Assembly (NCBI RefSeq): GCF_000473085.1
Contig: NZ_AXBA01000037.1
Coordinates: 1-54,193, forward strand
DNA length: 54,193 nt
Source: Azorhizobium doebereinerae UFLA1-100
Lineage (GTDB): Bacteria; Pseudomonadota; Alphaproteobacteria; Rhizobiales; Xanthobacteraceae
Direction of reading: 5' to 3'
Shown: one piece after another, positions 44,075 through 53,931 of the stretch
How the letters are laid out: each line of letters opens with the position of its first letter
Numbering within the stretch: position 1 is the first letter of the stretch
Program-made: the position numbers and the translations under genes
The notes under the pieces: model-generated
Seen by the model: only the letters and a program-made list of their open reading frames with translations
What the model was told of the DNA's origin: nothing
Database searches by the model: none

Positions 44075-45643
44075 TCAGGCGGCTTTCGGCGGGCCGAAGC
44101 CGCCGCCACCGGGGGTTTCCAGCACCACCACGTCGCCGGCCTGCATGGTGAGCTTCTTGGCCTCGCTCACCGACTTGCCGTTCACGAGGAAGCGCCCTGC
44201 CGCACCTGACGCGCCGCCGGCGATGCCGTCCGGCCCGTTCTCCAGCCGGCTGGGCACGGCGTTCAGCAGCCAGGGATAATCGGTGCGCATGTGGAACTGG
44301 ATGGTCTGTCCGTCGCCCCCCTTCGTCCGGCCCGCGCCGCCGGAGCCGCGCCGCAATTCCTTGCGGTCGAACACGACGGGCATGGCCGCTTCCAGGATCT
44401 CGATGGGCACCGCCGCGACGCCGGTGGGATAGCAGGTGGCGCTGGGGCCGTCCTTCTCGGCCCGCGCACCCATGCCGCCGGAATAGTTGAACATGGAGGA
44501 GGTGAAGGGGCGCCCGTCCGTCTGCCTTCCCTGGATCTGGATGGTCCACACCGCGCCGGACCCTTCCGCCAGCACCCGCTCGGGCATGACCTGGTGGAGC
44601 GCCTTCAGGATCGGCATGGGCACATACATGCCCACCACATGCCGCGCGTTCACCGGCGCGGGATAGGTGCAGTTGATGATGGAGCCTTCCGGCGCCCGGA
44701 TCTCGATGGGAGCCAGCGAGCCGGTGTTGTTCGGCAGGTCCGGGTTGAGGCAGGAGCGGATGGCGAACGTGGAATAAGCGTGGGTGTAGTTCAGCACCAC
44801 GTTGATGCCGGTGGCGGTCTGCGGCGAGGAGCCGGCAAAATCGACGATGATGGAGCCGGTGTCGGTGTCCACCGTCACGGCGGTCTTCAATGTGATGATC
44901 TCACCGCCGGGCACGTCGAACTGGCTTTCGCCATGATAGGTGCCGGCCTTCAGCTTGCGGATGGCGTTGCGGGTGGCATCCTCCGAGCGCTGGATGATCT
45001 CGTCCGAGAGCGCCTCGATGTCGGCGAGCCCGGCGCGGCGGCACAAAGCGATCAGGTGCTCGGCCGCGGCCTGGCCGCTGGAGACCTGGGCTGAGAGATC
45101 GCCGAACACCGCATCCGGGGTGCGCACGTTGCGCCGGATGATGGCGTGCAGCACCTCCACCGGCTCGCCCTTCTCATAGAGCTTCAGCGGTGGGATCCAG
45201 AGGCCTTCCTCATGCACGTCGCGGGCGCCGGCGCCGATGCCATAGCCGCCGATGTCGGTGTGGTGGATGGTGGAGCCGATATAAGCGATCAGCCGCTCGT
45301 CGTCGAAGATCGGTGTGAGGATAGTGATATCGAAGAAGTGGCCCGCCGACAGCCACGGGTCGTTAGTGATGAGCACGTCGCCGGGCGCGCACTTGCCGTC
45401 GAACAGGCGCACCAGATGGGCGCCGGCGAAGGCCAGCGAATTGATGTGGCCGGGCGTGCCGGTATTGGCCTGCGCCACCATGCGCCCGCGCTTGTCGAAC
45501 AGGGCGCAGGCGAGGTCGCCCGCCTCGCGCACGATGGGGCTGAAGGCGATGCGCTGGAGGGCTTTGGCCCGCTCCGTCACCACGCCGATCAGGTTCGACC
45601 ACAGGATTTCCAGCTCGACGCCGTCCATTTTGAGTTCGGACAT
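44075..45643 (-). CDS. HyuB-type hydantoinase/oxoprolinase B subunit
   Basis: This is a 522-residue subunit B of an ATP-dependent hydantoinase/oxoprolinase/carboxylase-type enzyme. Characteristic segments are AFSPIVREAGDLACALFD, GHINSLAFAG, ITNDPWLSAGHFFDITILTPIF, GGYGIGAGARDVHEEGLWIPPLKLY and the C-terminal GDVVVLETPGGGGFGPP. Relatives act on hydantoins, 5-oxoproline, caprolactam or, as carboxylases, on ketones. ATG 45643 is chosen for the GAGGAAC before it. A TTG at 45658 overlaps the HyuA stop. Confidence 0.88.
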   Translation of the reverse strand: MSELKMDGVELEILWSNLIGVVTERAKALQRIAFSPIVREAGDLACALFDKRGRMVAQANTGTPGHINSLAFAGAHLVRLFDGKCAPGDVLITNDPWLSAGHFFDITILTPIFDDERLIAYIGSTIHHTDIGGYGIGAGARDVHEEGLWIPPLKLYEKGEPVEVLHAIIRRNVRTPDAVFGDLSAQVSSGQAAAEHLIALCRRAGLADIEALSDEIIQRSEDATRNAIRKLKAGTYHGESQFDVPGGEIITLKTAVTVDTDTGSIIVDFAGSSPQTATGINVVLNYTHAYSTFAIRSCLNPDLPNNTGSLAPIEIRAPEGSIINCTYPAPVNARHVVGMYVPMPILKALHQVMPERVLAEGSGAVWTIQIQGRQTDGRPFTSSMFNYSGGMGARAEKDGPSATCYPTGVAAVPIEILEAAMPVVFDRKELRRGSGGAGRTKGGDGQTIQFHMRTDYPWLLNAVPSRLENGPDGIAGGASGAAGRFLVNGKSVSEAKKLTMQAGDVVVLETPGGGGFGPPKAA

Positions 45644-45654
45644 CTGTTTGTTCC

Positions 45655-47718
45655 TCAATTCTTGGTGGCGACGATGCAGCCGAAGCGGTCGATGGTGGCG
45701 GTCCAGCCCGGCGGGATGGCCGTGGTGGTCTCGCGCTCCTCGATGATGGCCGGGCCTGAGACGCTCTGGCCGGTGGCGAGGGTGGAGCGCTCGTAGACCG
45801 CCGCGTCCTGATCGTCCGCCCAGGCGTGCACCTTGCGGAAGGTCTTGGGCGTACCGGGTGCCTCGGAGGTGCGCATGGTGGCGTGGAAGGGCACTACCGG
45901 GCCGCGCGCGGTGACGCGCCAGGTGACGATCTCCATCGGCACGTGGGAGGGGTTCACGCCATAGAGATGGTGGTAGGCGGCGGCGAACAGATCGGCGATG
46001 GCGGTGGTGTCGCGGGCATCGCGCGGGTCCGCATCGAAGGTGACGTTCACCTCGTGCTGCTGGCCCAGATAGCGCATGTCGGCACCGATCAGGATGGTCA
46101 CGTCGGCGGCCGGGCAGCCGGCCTCGCGCAACGCGGTGCGGCCTTCCGCCTCCAGGTCGCCGAGGATGCGGGCGACGCGGTCCCAGTCGAGGTCGTCGAG
46201 CCGGGTCAGGTCGGAGCGCACGAGGTCGAGCCGCACCGGGGTCACCAGTGTTCCGAAGGCGGAGAGCACGGAAGATTGGGGCGGCACGATCACCGCCGTG
46301 CTCAGCAGCAGATCGGCGACACCGCAGGCGTGCAGAGGGCCGGCGCCGCCGAAGGCGAACAGCGGCAGGCCGCGATAGTCCACGCCGCGATCAGTGGCGT
46401 GGGTGCGGGCTGCGGACGCCATGGCCTCGGTGACGATGCGATAGATGCCCCGCGCCGCCTGGACGCGGGAGACCTTCAGGTCGTCGCCCAGCCGGGTCAT
46501 GGCGGCGTTGGCTGCCGGTAGATCGAGCGGCATGTCGCCGCCGAGGAAATTCTCCGCATCGATCAGGCCGAGGACCAGATCGGCGTCGGTCACGGTGGCG
46601 CCGGTGCCGCCGCGCCCGTAGCACGCCGGGCCCGGATTGGAGCCAGCGCTTTCGGGGCCGACCTTCAGCAGGCCGAGGTCGTCCACGTGGGCGATGGAGC
46701 CGCCGCCGGCGCCGATCTCGATGAGATCGATGGAGGGCACCGTGACAGGCAGGCCGGAGCCTTCCTTGAAGCGGTAGCGGCGATCCACCTCGAACAGGCC
46801 GGTGACCAGCGGCGTGCGGTTCTCGATCAGGCACGCCTTGGCGGTGGTGCCGCCCATGTCGAAGCTCATCAGCCGGTCGATGCCCAGCATCTCGGCGTAA
46901 TGGCAGGCGGCGAGCGCGCCAGCGGCCGGGCCGCTCTCGATCATCCGCACCGGATTGCGGCCGGCGGTCTCCGCACCCACCACGCCGCCGGATGACAGCA
47001 TGATCAGTGGGGTATTGGAGAAGCCTTCGTCACGCAGGCGCTCGCTAAGGCGGCGCAGATAAGGTTGCGAGATCGGCATGGCATAGGCGTTCACCGTGGC
47101 GGTGGAGGCACGCTGGTATTCGCGGATCTGGGGGGCCACGTCGGACGAGGTGCAGATGAAGGTGTCGTTCAGCAGCCGCTGCAGCTCGGTCGCCACCTTC
47201 GCCTCGTTGGCGCCGTTGGCGAAGGAATTGAGGAAGCAGATGGCCACCGCCTTGGCGCCCGAGGCGCGGATGGTGTCGGCGAGCGCGGCGATGTCCGCGT
47301 CCGTGGGCGCGGCCAGCACGGTGCCGTCGGCCAGCACCCGCTCCTTGATGCCGAAGGTGAGGTCGGCGGGAACCAGCGGCTCGGGGAATTCGATCTGCGG
47401 GTCGTACATGTCGTAGCGGTGCTCATTGCGGATGGCGAGCACGTCGCGGAAGCCATCGGTCACCACCAAGGCTGTGGGGAGACCCTTGCGCTCGATGAGC
47501 GCGTTGGTGACGACGGTGGTGGCATGCACGACCACGCCGTTCACCGCGTCGGCACTGACGCCGGCCTTGGCAAGCACCTGGTTAACACCGCGGAAGAAGC
47601 CTTCCAGCAAATCGTTGTGGGTGGTGAGCGTCTTGTCGACCTGGAGGCGCCCGTCGGAGTGGCGCAGCACGATGTCGGTGAAGGTTCCGCCGATATCGAC
47701 GGCCAGGGAATAGGTCAT
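45655..47718 (-). CDS. HyuA-type hydantoinase/oxoprolinase A subunit
   Basis: This is a 687-residue subunit A with an ATP-binding acetate/sugar-kinase-like fold: DIGGTFTDIVLRHSDG (phosphate loop, residues 8-23), HATTVVTNALIERKG, and MSFDMGGTTAKACLI near residue 287. The last 170 residues are the metal-binding C-terminal region with a DADPRDARD-rich loop. With subunit B it would phosphorylate the substrate to drive hydrolysis of a cyclic amide or carboxylation. It is the first structural gene behind the regulator, 4 bp downstream. Confidence 0.88.
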   Translation of the reverse strand: MTYSLAVDIGGTFTDIVLRHSDGRLQVDKTLTTHNDLLEGFFRGVNQVLAKAGVSADAVNGVVVHATTVVTNALIERKGLPTALVVTDGFRDVLAIRNEHRYDMYDPQIEFPEPLVPADLTFGIKERVLADGTVLAAPTDADIAALADTIRASGAKAVAICFLNSFANGANEAKVATELQRLLNDTFICTSSDVAPQIREYQRASTATVNAYAMPISQPYLRRLSERLRDEGFSNTPLIMLSSGGVVGAETAGRNPVRMIESGPAAGALAACHYAEMLGIDRLMSFDMGGTTAKACLIENRTPLVTGLFEVDRRYRFKEGSGLPVTVPSIDLIEIGAGGGSIAHVDDLGLLKVGPESAGSNPGPACYGRGGTGATVTDADLVLGLIDAENFLGGDMPLDLPAANAAMTRLGDDLKVSRVQAARGIYRIVTEAMASAARTHATDRGVDYRGLPLFAFGGAGPLHACGVADLLLSTAVIVPPQSSVLSAFGTLVTPVRLDLVRSDLTRLDDLDWDRVARILGDLEAEGRTALREAGCPAADVTILIGADMRYLGQQHEVNVTFDADPRDARDTTAIADLFAAAYHHLYGVNPSHVPMEIVTWRVTARGPVVPFHATMRTSEAPGTPKTFRKVHAWADDQDAAVYERSTLATGQSVSGPAIIEERETTTAIPPGWTATIDRFGCIVATKN

Positions 47719-47722
47719 GGGG

Positions 47723-48571
47723 TCAGCTTCTCCATCCGAGGCTTCTGGAGATGCGGCCGGCAGCGCCGGTCACCTCCATCACCTGCGCGTCTTCGGGATT
47801 GGGCGGGATGAACTGGGTCGCGCCGACGATGGCGAGCGAGCCGGCGAGCGCGCCGCGATGGTCGAACAACGGCGCGGCCAGGGTGTTCACGCCGGTGATG
47901 ACCTCGTCCGGGGCGGTGGCCCAGCCACGGTCCTTCACCTTGGCGATCTCGGCGCGCAGCGAGGCGGGATTGCTGAGCGTGTTGGGGGTCCAGCTCTTCA
48001 GCGGACCGGCGAGCACCCGCTCGGCGAGGCTGGCGGGCCCGAAGGCCAGCCACACCTTGCCGTGCGCGCTGGCGTGGAAATCCAGCCGCGTGCCGGGGCG
48101 GGTGGCGAATTCGATCAGGGTGCGGCCCTGGACCAGCTCCAGCACCACCAGTTCATCGTCGATCAGCGCGCAGATGGTCACCGCGTGCCCGGTGCGGTCG
48201 CGCAGCTGCATCAGTTCGGCGCGGGCGGCGGAGAGCACGTCGAAGCGTGCCCGCAGGGCCTCGCCCAGCACCATGAGCTTCACGCCCGCCTCGTAGCGGC
48301 CGGTGTCGGGGTCCTGGCGCACGAAGCCGTGGCGCTGGAGCGTCACGAGATGGCGATAGACGGTGGCCTTGGAGGCCGAAAACGCCGCCGCGATCTGGGC
48401 GAGCGGCACCGGGCGGCTCTGTAGCGCCAGGTATTCGACCATGCGCAGCGCGAGGTCGAGCGTGCTCGTTCCGGTGGCCGAAGACGTCGCCTCGCCGGCG
48501 GAAGATGGCTTTTCACCTTCAGGCGCAGGTGTGGCGTCGCGGCGGACGCGCGTGGTCGTGCGTGGTGGCAC
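47723..48571 (-). CDS. IclR-family transcription regulator
   Basis: This is a 282-residue regulator. A Thr/Ala-rich N-terminal stretch (residues 1-38) precedes a winged helix (LALRMVEYLALQSRPVPLAQI, FSASKATVYRHLVTLQRHGFV), followed by the IclR effector domain (about 115-275, with ASAHGKVWLAFGPASL). IclR proteins often repress the adjacent catabolic operon until an intermediate binds. The start is GTG 48571 with AAGGA upstream. An overlapping ATG at the same place is in another frame. It leads the 11-gene operon and has a palindrome just upstream that it could bind. Confidence 0.88.
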   Translation of the reverse strand: MPPRTTTRVRRDATPAPEGEKPSSAGEATSSATGTSTLDLALRMVEYLALQSRPVPLAQIAAAFSASKATVYRHLVTLQRHGFVRQDPDTGRYEAGVKLMVLGEALRARFDVLSAARAELMQLRDRTGHAVTICALIDDELVVLELVQGRTLIEFATRPGTRLDFHASAHGKVWLAFGPASLAERVLAGPLKSWTPNTLSNPASLRAEIAKVKDRGWATAPDEVITGVNTLAAPLFDHRGALAGSLAIVGATQFIPPNPEDAQVMEVTGAAGRISRSLGWRS

Positions 48572-48600
48572 GCTTCCATCCTTCTTGGCGTTTCCTCAGA

Positions 48601-48624
48601 TGTTTCGTTTTGAATAATGAAACA
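48601..48624. promoter_or_regulatory. Candidate IclR operator
   Basis: TGTTTC-N12-GAAACA is a perfect 6-bp palindrome in an AT-rich island (48601-48660) directly upstream of the IclR gene. TTGACC on the minus strand (48664-48669) could be the -35 element. The palindrome would lie over the transcription start. Confidence 0.4.
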
Positions 48625-49080
48625 TCATTTTATTATCATCACGGTACGATGCGTTTTTTTCTTGGTCAAGAGCTTGCTGTGCTTTCTGGCGAGCCTCGGT
48701 CACGGCCACTTGTCATTGTGCGATGCAACCGTGCGGGTGGAGCAGGCGGGGCTGCGCACGGCATGCCGGGGCCGTCGCGCCGCATTCGATGCACGCGCCG
48801 TCTGCAACAGTGCTCCCTTGCTCATTAAACGACGTTGAGCGTCGCTCGCCGCTCCGCCGCTCCGCCGCTCCGCCGTGAGGCGAGGCGGGTGCGGAGGGCT
48901 GGGCGTCGGGGATTGCGGCTCGGCCGTCGTTGCGTCCGCAAGGGACGTAGGCTGCGGCTAAGGCGGTTCCGGTGGTCTTGGGAGTGGGGCGGCGCGCGGC
49001 GGTGGCGCTCGTGGCGGCGGCGGGCTCGACCCGTGCGGGGAGCAATGCTGGCGGCGGTGGAACTGAGGCCGGCGGAGCAC
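48625..49080. other. Intergenic region with short tandem repeats, no gene seen
   Basis: This spacer between the IclR operon and dctA carries the minus-strand promoter area of the operon and, at 48848-48875, three and a half copies of the 8-mer GCCGCTCC. Open frames here are shadows without ribosome binding sites or family resemblance. Confidence 0.5.
48848..48875. repeat. Short tandem repeat, GCCGCTCC x 3.5
   Basis: Three perfect direct copies of GCCGCTCC and a partial fourth (GCCG) lie in the IclR-dctA spacer. No gene or structure explains them. Slippage at GC-rich sequence is the simple reading. Confidence 0.5.
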
Positions 49081-49107
49081 CGTGGGGGCGCGCTGGGCGC
49101 CCCCACG
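49081..49107 (-). terminator. Terminator-like hairpin downstream of dctA
   Basis: CGTGGGGGCGC and GCGCCCCCACG form a perfect 11-bp stem with a 5-base loop. It lies 9 bp past the dctA stop on the minus strand. No T-run follows, so it may act with Rho or protect the 3' end. Confidence 0.6.
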
Positions 49108-49115
49108 GAAAGAGG

Positions 49116-50450
49116 TTACTCGGCGGCGATTTCCGCCAGGATCGGCTCGTCTTTGGGGGCGATGGGATGACCGGCGAGGGCGGCCTTCAGGCGGTCCTCG
49201 TCCAGTTCGCCTTCCCAGCGCGCCACGACGATGGTGGCCACCGCGTTGCCGATGAAGTTGGTGATCGCGCGGCATTCCGACATGAAGCGATCGATGCCGA
49301 GGATCAGCGCCATGCCGGCCAGCGGCACGGACGGCACCACGGAGAGCGTGGCGGCCAGGGTGATGAAGCCCGCGCCGGTGATGCCGGCGGCGCCCTTCGA
49401 ACTGAGCATCGCCACCAGGAGCAGCAGGATCTGGTCCCACAGGCTGAGCTCGATGCCGGTCGCCTGCGCGATGAACAGCGCGGCCAGCGTCATGTAGATG
49501 TTGGTGCCGTCGAGATTGAAGGAGTAGCCGGTGGGAATGACAAGGCCCACCACCGACTTGCGGCAACCGGCCAGTTCCATCTTCTCCATCAGGCTGGGCA
49601 GCGCCGCCTCGGAGGATGAGGTGCCGAGCACCAGCAGGATCTCCTCCTTGATGTAGCGCAGCAGCGCGAAGATGGAGAAGCCGTTGTAGCGCGCCACCAG
49701 CCCCAGCACGACCAGCACGAACAGAGCGGAAGTGATGTAGAAGGTGAGGATCAGCAGAGCGAGGCTAGCCACGGAGCCGATGCCGTAGCGGCCGATGGTG
49801 AAGGCCATGGCGCCGAAGGCGCCGATCGGCGCGGCCTTCATGAGGATGTGCACCAGGCGGAACATCGCCTGCGAGGCCGAGTGCAGCACCTTCATGACCG
49901 GCTCGCCGCGGTCGCCGACCCCGGCGAGCGCGATGCCGAACAGCACCGAGAAGAACAGCACCTGCAGGATGTCGCCGGATTCCAGGGCGCTGATCGGCGT
50001 ATTCGGGATGATGTTCATCAGGAAGCCGACGATGGTCGTGTCGTGGGCTTTGGCGGCGAAGGAGGCGGTCGCCTTGGGGTCCAACGTCGCGGGATTGATG
50101 TGCATGCCGGCGCCCGGCTGCACCACATTGGCGACGATCAGGCCGATGATCAGCGCGAAGGTCGAGAAGGTGATGAAGTAGAGCATGGCCTTGCCGGCCA
50201 CGCGTCCGACCTTGCCGAGGTCGCGCATGCCGGCGATGCCGGTGACCACGGTGAGGAAGATCACCGGGGCGATAACCATCTTCACCAGCTTGATGAAGGC
50301 GTCGCCGAGCGGCTTCATTTCGGTGGCGAACGCCGGGTAGAAGTGGCCGAGCAGGACGCCGGCGACGATGGCGACGAGCACCTGAACGTAGAGATGCGAA
50401 TAGAACCTGCGACGCGCGGCGGGAGCCGGCGCCGGAATGGCGTGCGCCAT
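49116..50450 (-). CDS. dctA: DctA, C4-dicarboxylate/proton symporter
   Basis: This is a 444-residue inner-membrane symporter that takes up succinate, malate and fumarate. It has eight membrane segments and the serine-rich re-entrant region [19 protein letters not shown] (about 265-285), followed by [23 protein letters not shown], both substrate and cation binding motifs of the family. The C-terminus has [17 protein letters not shown]. The ATG at 50450 has AGGAGAA in front. It is divergent from dctBD and preceded by a sigma-54 promoter and DctD-type sites, so dicarboxylate-induced control is almost certain. Confidence 0.95.
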   Translation of the reverse strand: MAHAIPAPAPAARRRFYSHLYVQVLVAIVAGVLLGHFYPAFATEMKPLGDAFIKLVKMVIAPVIFLTVVTGIAGMRDLGKVGRVAGKAMLYFITFSTFALIIGLIVANVVQPGAGMHINPATLDPKATASFAAKAHDTTIVGFLMNIIPNTPISALESGDILQVLFFSVLFGIALAGVGDRGEPVMKVLHSASQAMFRLVHILMKAAPIGAFGAMAFTIGRYGIGSVASLALLILTFYITSALFVLVVLGLVARYNGFSIFALLRYIKEEILLVLGTSSSEAALPSLMEKMELAGCRKSVVGLVIPTGYSFNLDGTNIYMTLAALFIAQATGIELSLWDQILLLLVAMLSSKGAAGITGAGFITLAATLSVVPSVPLAGMALILGIDRFMSECRAITNFIGNAVATIVVARWEGELDEDRLKAALAGHPIAPKDEPILAEIAAE

Positions 50451-50554
50451 GGACGTTTCTCCTGTCGGCCCTTCGACGCCTCGGGAGTGCGGGCGCCGTG
50501 GGGAACCGGGTGGACTTTATGAGGCGGCCTGCGGCCCTCTCGTCCATGCCATGC

Positions 50555-50569
50555 GCAAGAGGCGTGCCA
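50555..50569 (-). promoter_or_regulatory. Sigma-54 promoter of dctA
   Basis: On the minus strand TGGCACGCCTCTTGC matches the -24/-12 consensus TGGCAC-N5-TTGC exactly. It lies about 105 bp before the dctA ATG and about 82 bp from the nearer DctD palindrome (measured from the end of the promoter to the start of the palindrome). Confidence 0.85.
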
Positions 50570-50650
50570 GACCCGCGCCGCGCGCGGTCAAAGGCAAGAG
50601 CCTGAATCTTAAGGAAAAGTTTCCGGATGAGAGGGGGACGTTTGACCTAG

Positions 50651-50668
50651 TGTGCGGAAAGTCGCACA
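50651..50668. promoter_or_regulatory. DctD-type upstream activating palindrome 1
   Basis: TGTGCGGAAAGTCGCACA has TGTGCG and CGCACA arms around a six-base centre. It lies upstream of the dctA sigma-54 promoter and is one of two near-identical sites 34 bp apart centre to centre. Confidence 0.7.
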
Positions 50669-50684
50669 TTGCGGGCTTGAGAGG

Positions 50685-50702
50685 TGTGCGAAAATTCGCA
50701 CA
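50685..50702. promoter_or_regulatory. DctD-type upstream activating palindrome 2
   Basis: TGTGCGAAAATTCGCACA is a perfect palindrome with the same arms as site 1 and lies just before the dctB start. An earlier possible dctB start (GTG 50684) falls one base before this site and is therefore unlikely. Confidence 0.7.
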
Positions 50703-50722
50703 ATTTCCAGGAATCAGCTCCC

Positions 50723-52561
50723 GTGACGTTCGATGTGCGCGACCGGCCGATTGCCGCTAGCCGGAAACCTCGCCCGGTTTCGTGGCTGTTTCTGGGCGTC
50801 GTCGCCATCGCCGGGCTGATCGCGCTCGACGCGCTGGCCCGGCGCGGGGCGGAGCGCTGGGCCCTCTCCCAGGTGCGGGTCTCAGCGGAAGCCGCCGTGG
50901 GGCTGCGGGTCGCCATGCTGCGCAGCGAGATCGAGAAGCAGCGCACCCTGCCGCTGGTGCTGGCCGAAGATCCGGGCGTGCGCGCCGCCCTGGAGCGGCC
51001 GGACGAGAGCCGCCTCCTGGCACTGGACAACCGGCTGGACCTGCTGGCGGAGGCGACGCGGGCGGGCGCCATCTATCTGCTCGACACCAAGGGGATGACC
51101 ATCGCCGCCAGCAATTTCCGCACGCAGGAGAGCTTCGTCGGCAGCGACTATGCCTTCCGCCCCTATTTTCAGCGGGCCATGTCGGACGGACACGGGGAGC
51201 ATTTCGCCTTCGGCACCGTGAGTCACCGGCCCGGCCTCTATCTCTCTCGTCGCCTGGAGGGCGCCACCGGGCCCCTCGGCGTGGTCGTCGTGAAAGCCGA
51301 GTTCGAGGCGGTGGAGGACGAATGGCGACGCTTCGCCGAGCCGACTTTCGCGACCGATGAGCGCGGCATCGTCCTAGTGGCCAGCGAGCGGGCGTGGCAG
51401 TTTCGCACCCTTGCGCCCGTTCCCGAAGCCGAGCGGGCCGATATCCGCGCCAGCCTGCAGTTCGGCGATGCGCCGCTGGACATGCTGCCGATCCGGCCGG
51501 TGCCGGAGCCGCCGGGCAGCGTCGTGGCCGACGCGCCCCCGGGCCTCGCCGGGCAGAGCTTCGTGGAGGTGGAGGCGGCGGTCCCGACTACGGGCTGGAC
51601 CTTACATCTGCTGGCGCCCACCGCGCCCTCGCTGGCGCTCGCCACCACGGCGGCACGCTCGCTGGCCCTGCTGCTGGCAGTGGCGGGGCTGGGCTCGCTC
51701 GGCCTGTGGCTGGCCCGGCGGCGACGGCTGGAGGAAGAACGCGAGCTTCAGGCGACAGCCCGGCGCGAACTGGAGGCGCGCGTCGCCGAGCGCACGGTGG
51801 AGCTCAGCGCCGCCAATGAACGCCTGGTGGGCGAGATCGACGAACGGCGGCGCACCCAGGCGGCGCTCACCGAACTTCAGGACGAACTGGTGCAGGCCAG
51901 CAAGCTGGCGGTCCTTGGGCAGATCGCGGCCAGCGTGGCGCACGAGGTCAACCAGCCGGTGGCCGCCATCCGCACCTTCGCGGAGAATGCGCGCCTGTTC
52001 CTCGACCGGGGTGAGGCGGAGGCCGCGCGCGGCAACCTTTCCATCATCGGCGATCTGACCGAGCGCGTGGGCATCATCACCGGCGAACTGCGCGCCTTTG
52101 CCCGCAAGTCCCCGGCGGAGGTCACGCGGGTTTCGCTGCGCGAGGTCATCGATGGCGCCCGCCTCCTGGTGGGGCATCGGCTGCGACAGCAGGACATCAC
52201 GCTCGACGTGGATATGGGCGGCGAGGAGATTGCTGTCGCCGCAGCGCCGGTGCGCCTTGAGCAGGTGTTCGTGAACCTGCTGCAGAATGCGGCGGAGGCC
52301 CTGGGCGAGCGCCCGGACGGACGCATCCGCATCGAGGCGCGCTCCGATGCCGGGCATGTCACCGTGACCGTGGCCGACAACGGGCCGGGCCTGCCGCCGG
52401 ACGTGCGCAAGGCGCTGTTCATGCCGTTCGTGACCACCAAGTCCGCCGGCCTCGGGCTCGGCCTGCTGATCTCGCGTGACATCATCGCCGAGTTCGGCGG
52501 CACCTTCAGCGCCGGCGAAGCGGAGGGCGCCGTCTTCACCATGATCCTGCGGAGAGCCTGA
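50723..52561 (+). CDS. dctB: DctB, C4-dicarboxylate sensor histidine kinase
   Basis: This is a 612-residue sensor kinase. A first membrane helix (about 18-38) is followed by a periplasmic double-PAS-type sensor (to about 290, with [17 protein letters not shown] and [12 protein letters not shown]), a second helix, a coiled coil ([21 protein letters not shown]), the His box [16 protein letters not shown], and ATPase boxes [18 protein letters not shown] and GLGLGLLIS. It senses succinate-type ligands and phosphorylates DctD. The GTG start at 50723 has AGGA upstream. dctD starts 5 bp past its stop. Confidence 0.9.
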   Translation: MTFDVRDRPIAASRKPRPVSWLFLGVVAIAGLIALDALARRGAERWALSQVRVSAEAAVGLRVAMLRSEIEKQRTLPLVLAEDPGVRAALERPDESRLLALDNRLDLLAEATRAGAIYLLDTKGMTIAASNFRTQESFVGSDYAFRPYFQRAMSDGHGEHFAFGTVSHRPGLYLSRRLEGATGPLGVVVVKAEFEAVEDEWRRFAEPTFATDERGIVLVASERAWQFRTLAPVPEAERADIRASLQFGDAPLDMLPIRPVPEPPGSVVADAPPGLAGQSFVEVEAAVPTTGWTLHLLAPTAPSLALATTAARSLALLLAVAGLGSLGLWLARRRRLEEERELQATARRELEARVAERTVELSAANERLVGEIDERRRTQAALTELQDELVQASKLAVLGQIAASVAHEVNQPVAAIRTFAENARLFLDRGEAEAARGNLSIIGDLTERVGIITGELRAFARKSPAEVTRVSLREVIDGARLLVGHRLRQQDITLDVDMGGEEIAVAAAPVRLEQVFVNLLQNAAEALGERPDGRIRIEARSDAGHVTVTVADNGPGLPPDVRKALFMPFVTTKSAGLGLGLLISRDIIAEFGGTFSAGEAEGAVFTMILRRA

Positions 52562-52565
52562 CGCC

Positions 52566-53900
52566 ATGGATGTGGCCTTCATCGATGACGACGAGATCCT
52601 GCGTGCCGCCAATCTCCAGGCGCTGATGCTGGCCGGTCTGACGGTCGCGCCCTATGCCTCCGCCCAGGCGGCGTTGGAGGAGATTGATGCCACCTTTCCC
52701 GGCGTGGTGGTGAGCGACGTGCGCATGGCGCGCATCGACGGGCTTGAACTGTTCCGCCGCCTGAAGCGCGTGGACCCGCAGCTTCCGGTCATCCTGATCA
52801 CCGGCCACGGCGACATCGCCATGGCGGTGGAGGCCATGCGCGAGGGGGCCTATGATTTCCTCGCCAAGCCCTATGCCGGCGATCGGCTGCTCGGCAGCAT
52901 CCGTCATGCGTTGGAGAAGCGGCGGCTGGTGCTGGAAAATCGCGACCTCAAGCGGGCAGCGGAGGCCGGCGGCGAGGCCTTTCCGCTGTTGGGCGCCGAT
53001 CCGGCCATGGAACGCCTGCGGCAGACCTTGCAGCAGCTCGCCGACGCGGACGTGGACGTGTTGGTGGAGGGGGAGACGGGCAGTGGCAAGGAGGTGGTGG
53101 CGAACCTGCTACACCGCCTCAGCCACCGGGCGGCGCGGCCGTTCGTGGCGGTCAACTGCGGTGCACTGCCGGAGACCATGATCGAAAGCGAGCTGTTCGG
53201 CCATGAGGCCGGCGCCTTCACCGGCGCGCTCAAGAAGCGGGTGGGGCGCATCGCCTTCGCCCACGGCGGCACGCTGTTCCTCGACGAGATCGAGGCCATG
53301 TCGCCGGCCTTGCAGGTGAAGCTCCTGCGCGTGCTGGAGGCGCGCGAGGTGACGCCGCTCGGCGCCAACGAGGCGCGACGCGTGGACATCCGCGTGGTGG
53401 CCGCCTCCAAGATGGACCTGCTGGACCTCGTGCGGACCGAGAAGTTCCGCGAGGACCTCTATTACCGCCTGCACGTGGCCGCCGTGCGCATCCCGCCGCT
53501 GCGCGAGCGGCGTTCGGATGTGCCGCTGCTGTTTGGCCACTTCCTCGCCAATGCCGCGCGGCGCTTCCGGCGCGATACGCCAATCGTCGGCAGGCCGGTG
53601 TTGAACCATCTCGATACGCACGACTGGCCCGGCAACGTGCGTGAACTGATGCACTATGCCGAGCGGGTGGCCCTGGGACTGGTCGACAGCCCGACTTCGA
53701 CGCGGGTGGCGGAAGCGACGGGCCTCAGCCTGCCGGAGCGCATGGATGCCTATGAGGCGGAACAGATCCGCACCGCGCTCGCCGCCAGCCAGGGCGACGT
53801 GCAGGCCACCGTCAAGGCCCTCGGCATTCCACGCAAGACCTTCTACGACAAGCTGCACCGCCACGGCATCGACCAGAACGCCTTCCGCATCGCCAGATAG
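52566..53900 (+). CDS. dctD: DctD, sigma-54-dependent response regulator
   Basis: This is a 444-residue NtrC-family activator. The receiver domain has the phosphorylated Asp in [13 protein letters not shown] and the Lys in DFLAKPY. The AAA+ domain has Walker A GETGSGKE, the sigma-54 contact loop [13 protein letters not shown], and Walker [12 protein letters not shown]. The C-terminal Fis-type helix-turn-helix is [20 protein letters not shown]. When phosphorylated by DctB it binds the two palindromes at 50651-50702 and opens the sigma-54 promoter of dctA. The ATG lies 4 bp behind dctB. It is followed closely by an insertion sequence. Confidence 0.93.
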   Translation: MDVAFIDDDEILRAANLQALMLAGLTVAPYASAQAALEEIDATFPGVVVSDVRMARIDGLELFRRLKRVDPQLPVILITGHGDIAMAVEAMREGAYDFLAKPYAGDRLLGSIRHALEKRRLVLENRDLKRAAEAGGEAFPLLGADPAMERLRQTLQQLADADVDVLVEGETGSGKEVVANLLHRLSHRAARPFVAVNCGALPETMIESELFGHEAGAFTGALKKRVGRIAFAHGGTLFLDEIEAMSPALQVKLLRVLEAREVTPLGANEARRVDIRVVAASKMDLLDLVRTEKFREDLYYRLHVAAVRIPPLRERRSDVPLLFGHFLANAARRFRRDTPIVGRPVLNHLDTHDWPGNVRELMHYAERVALGLVDSPTSTRVAEATGLSLPERMDAYEAEQIRTALAASQGDVQATVKALGIPRKTFYDKLHRHGIDQNAFRIAR

Positions 53901-53931
53901 GATCTGATCCGACCCTAGGTGGTGTGGACAG

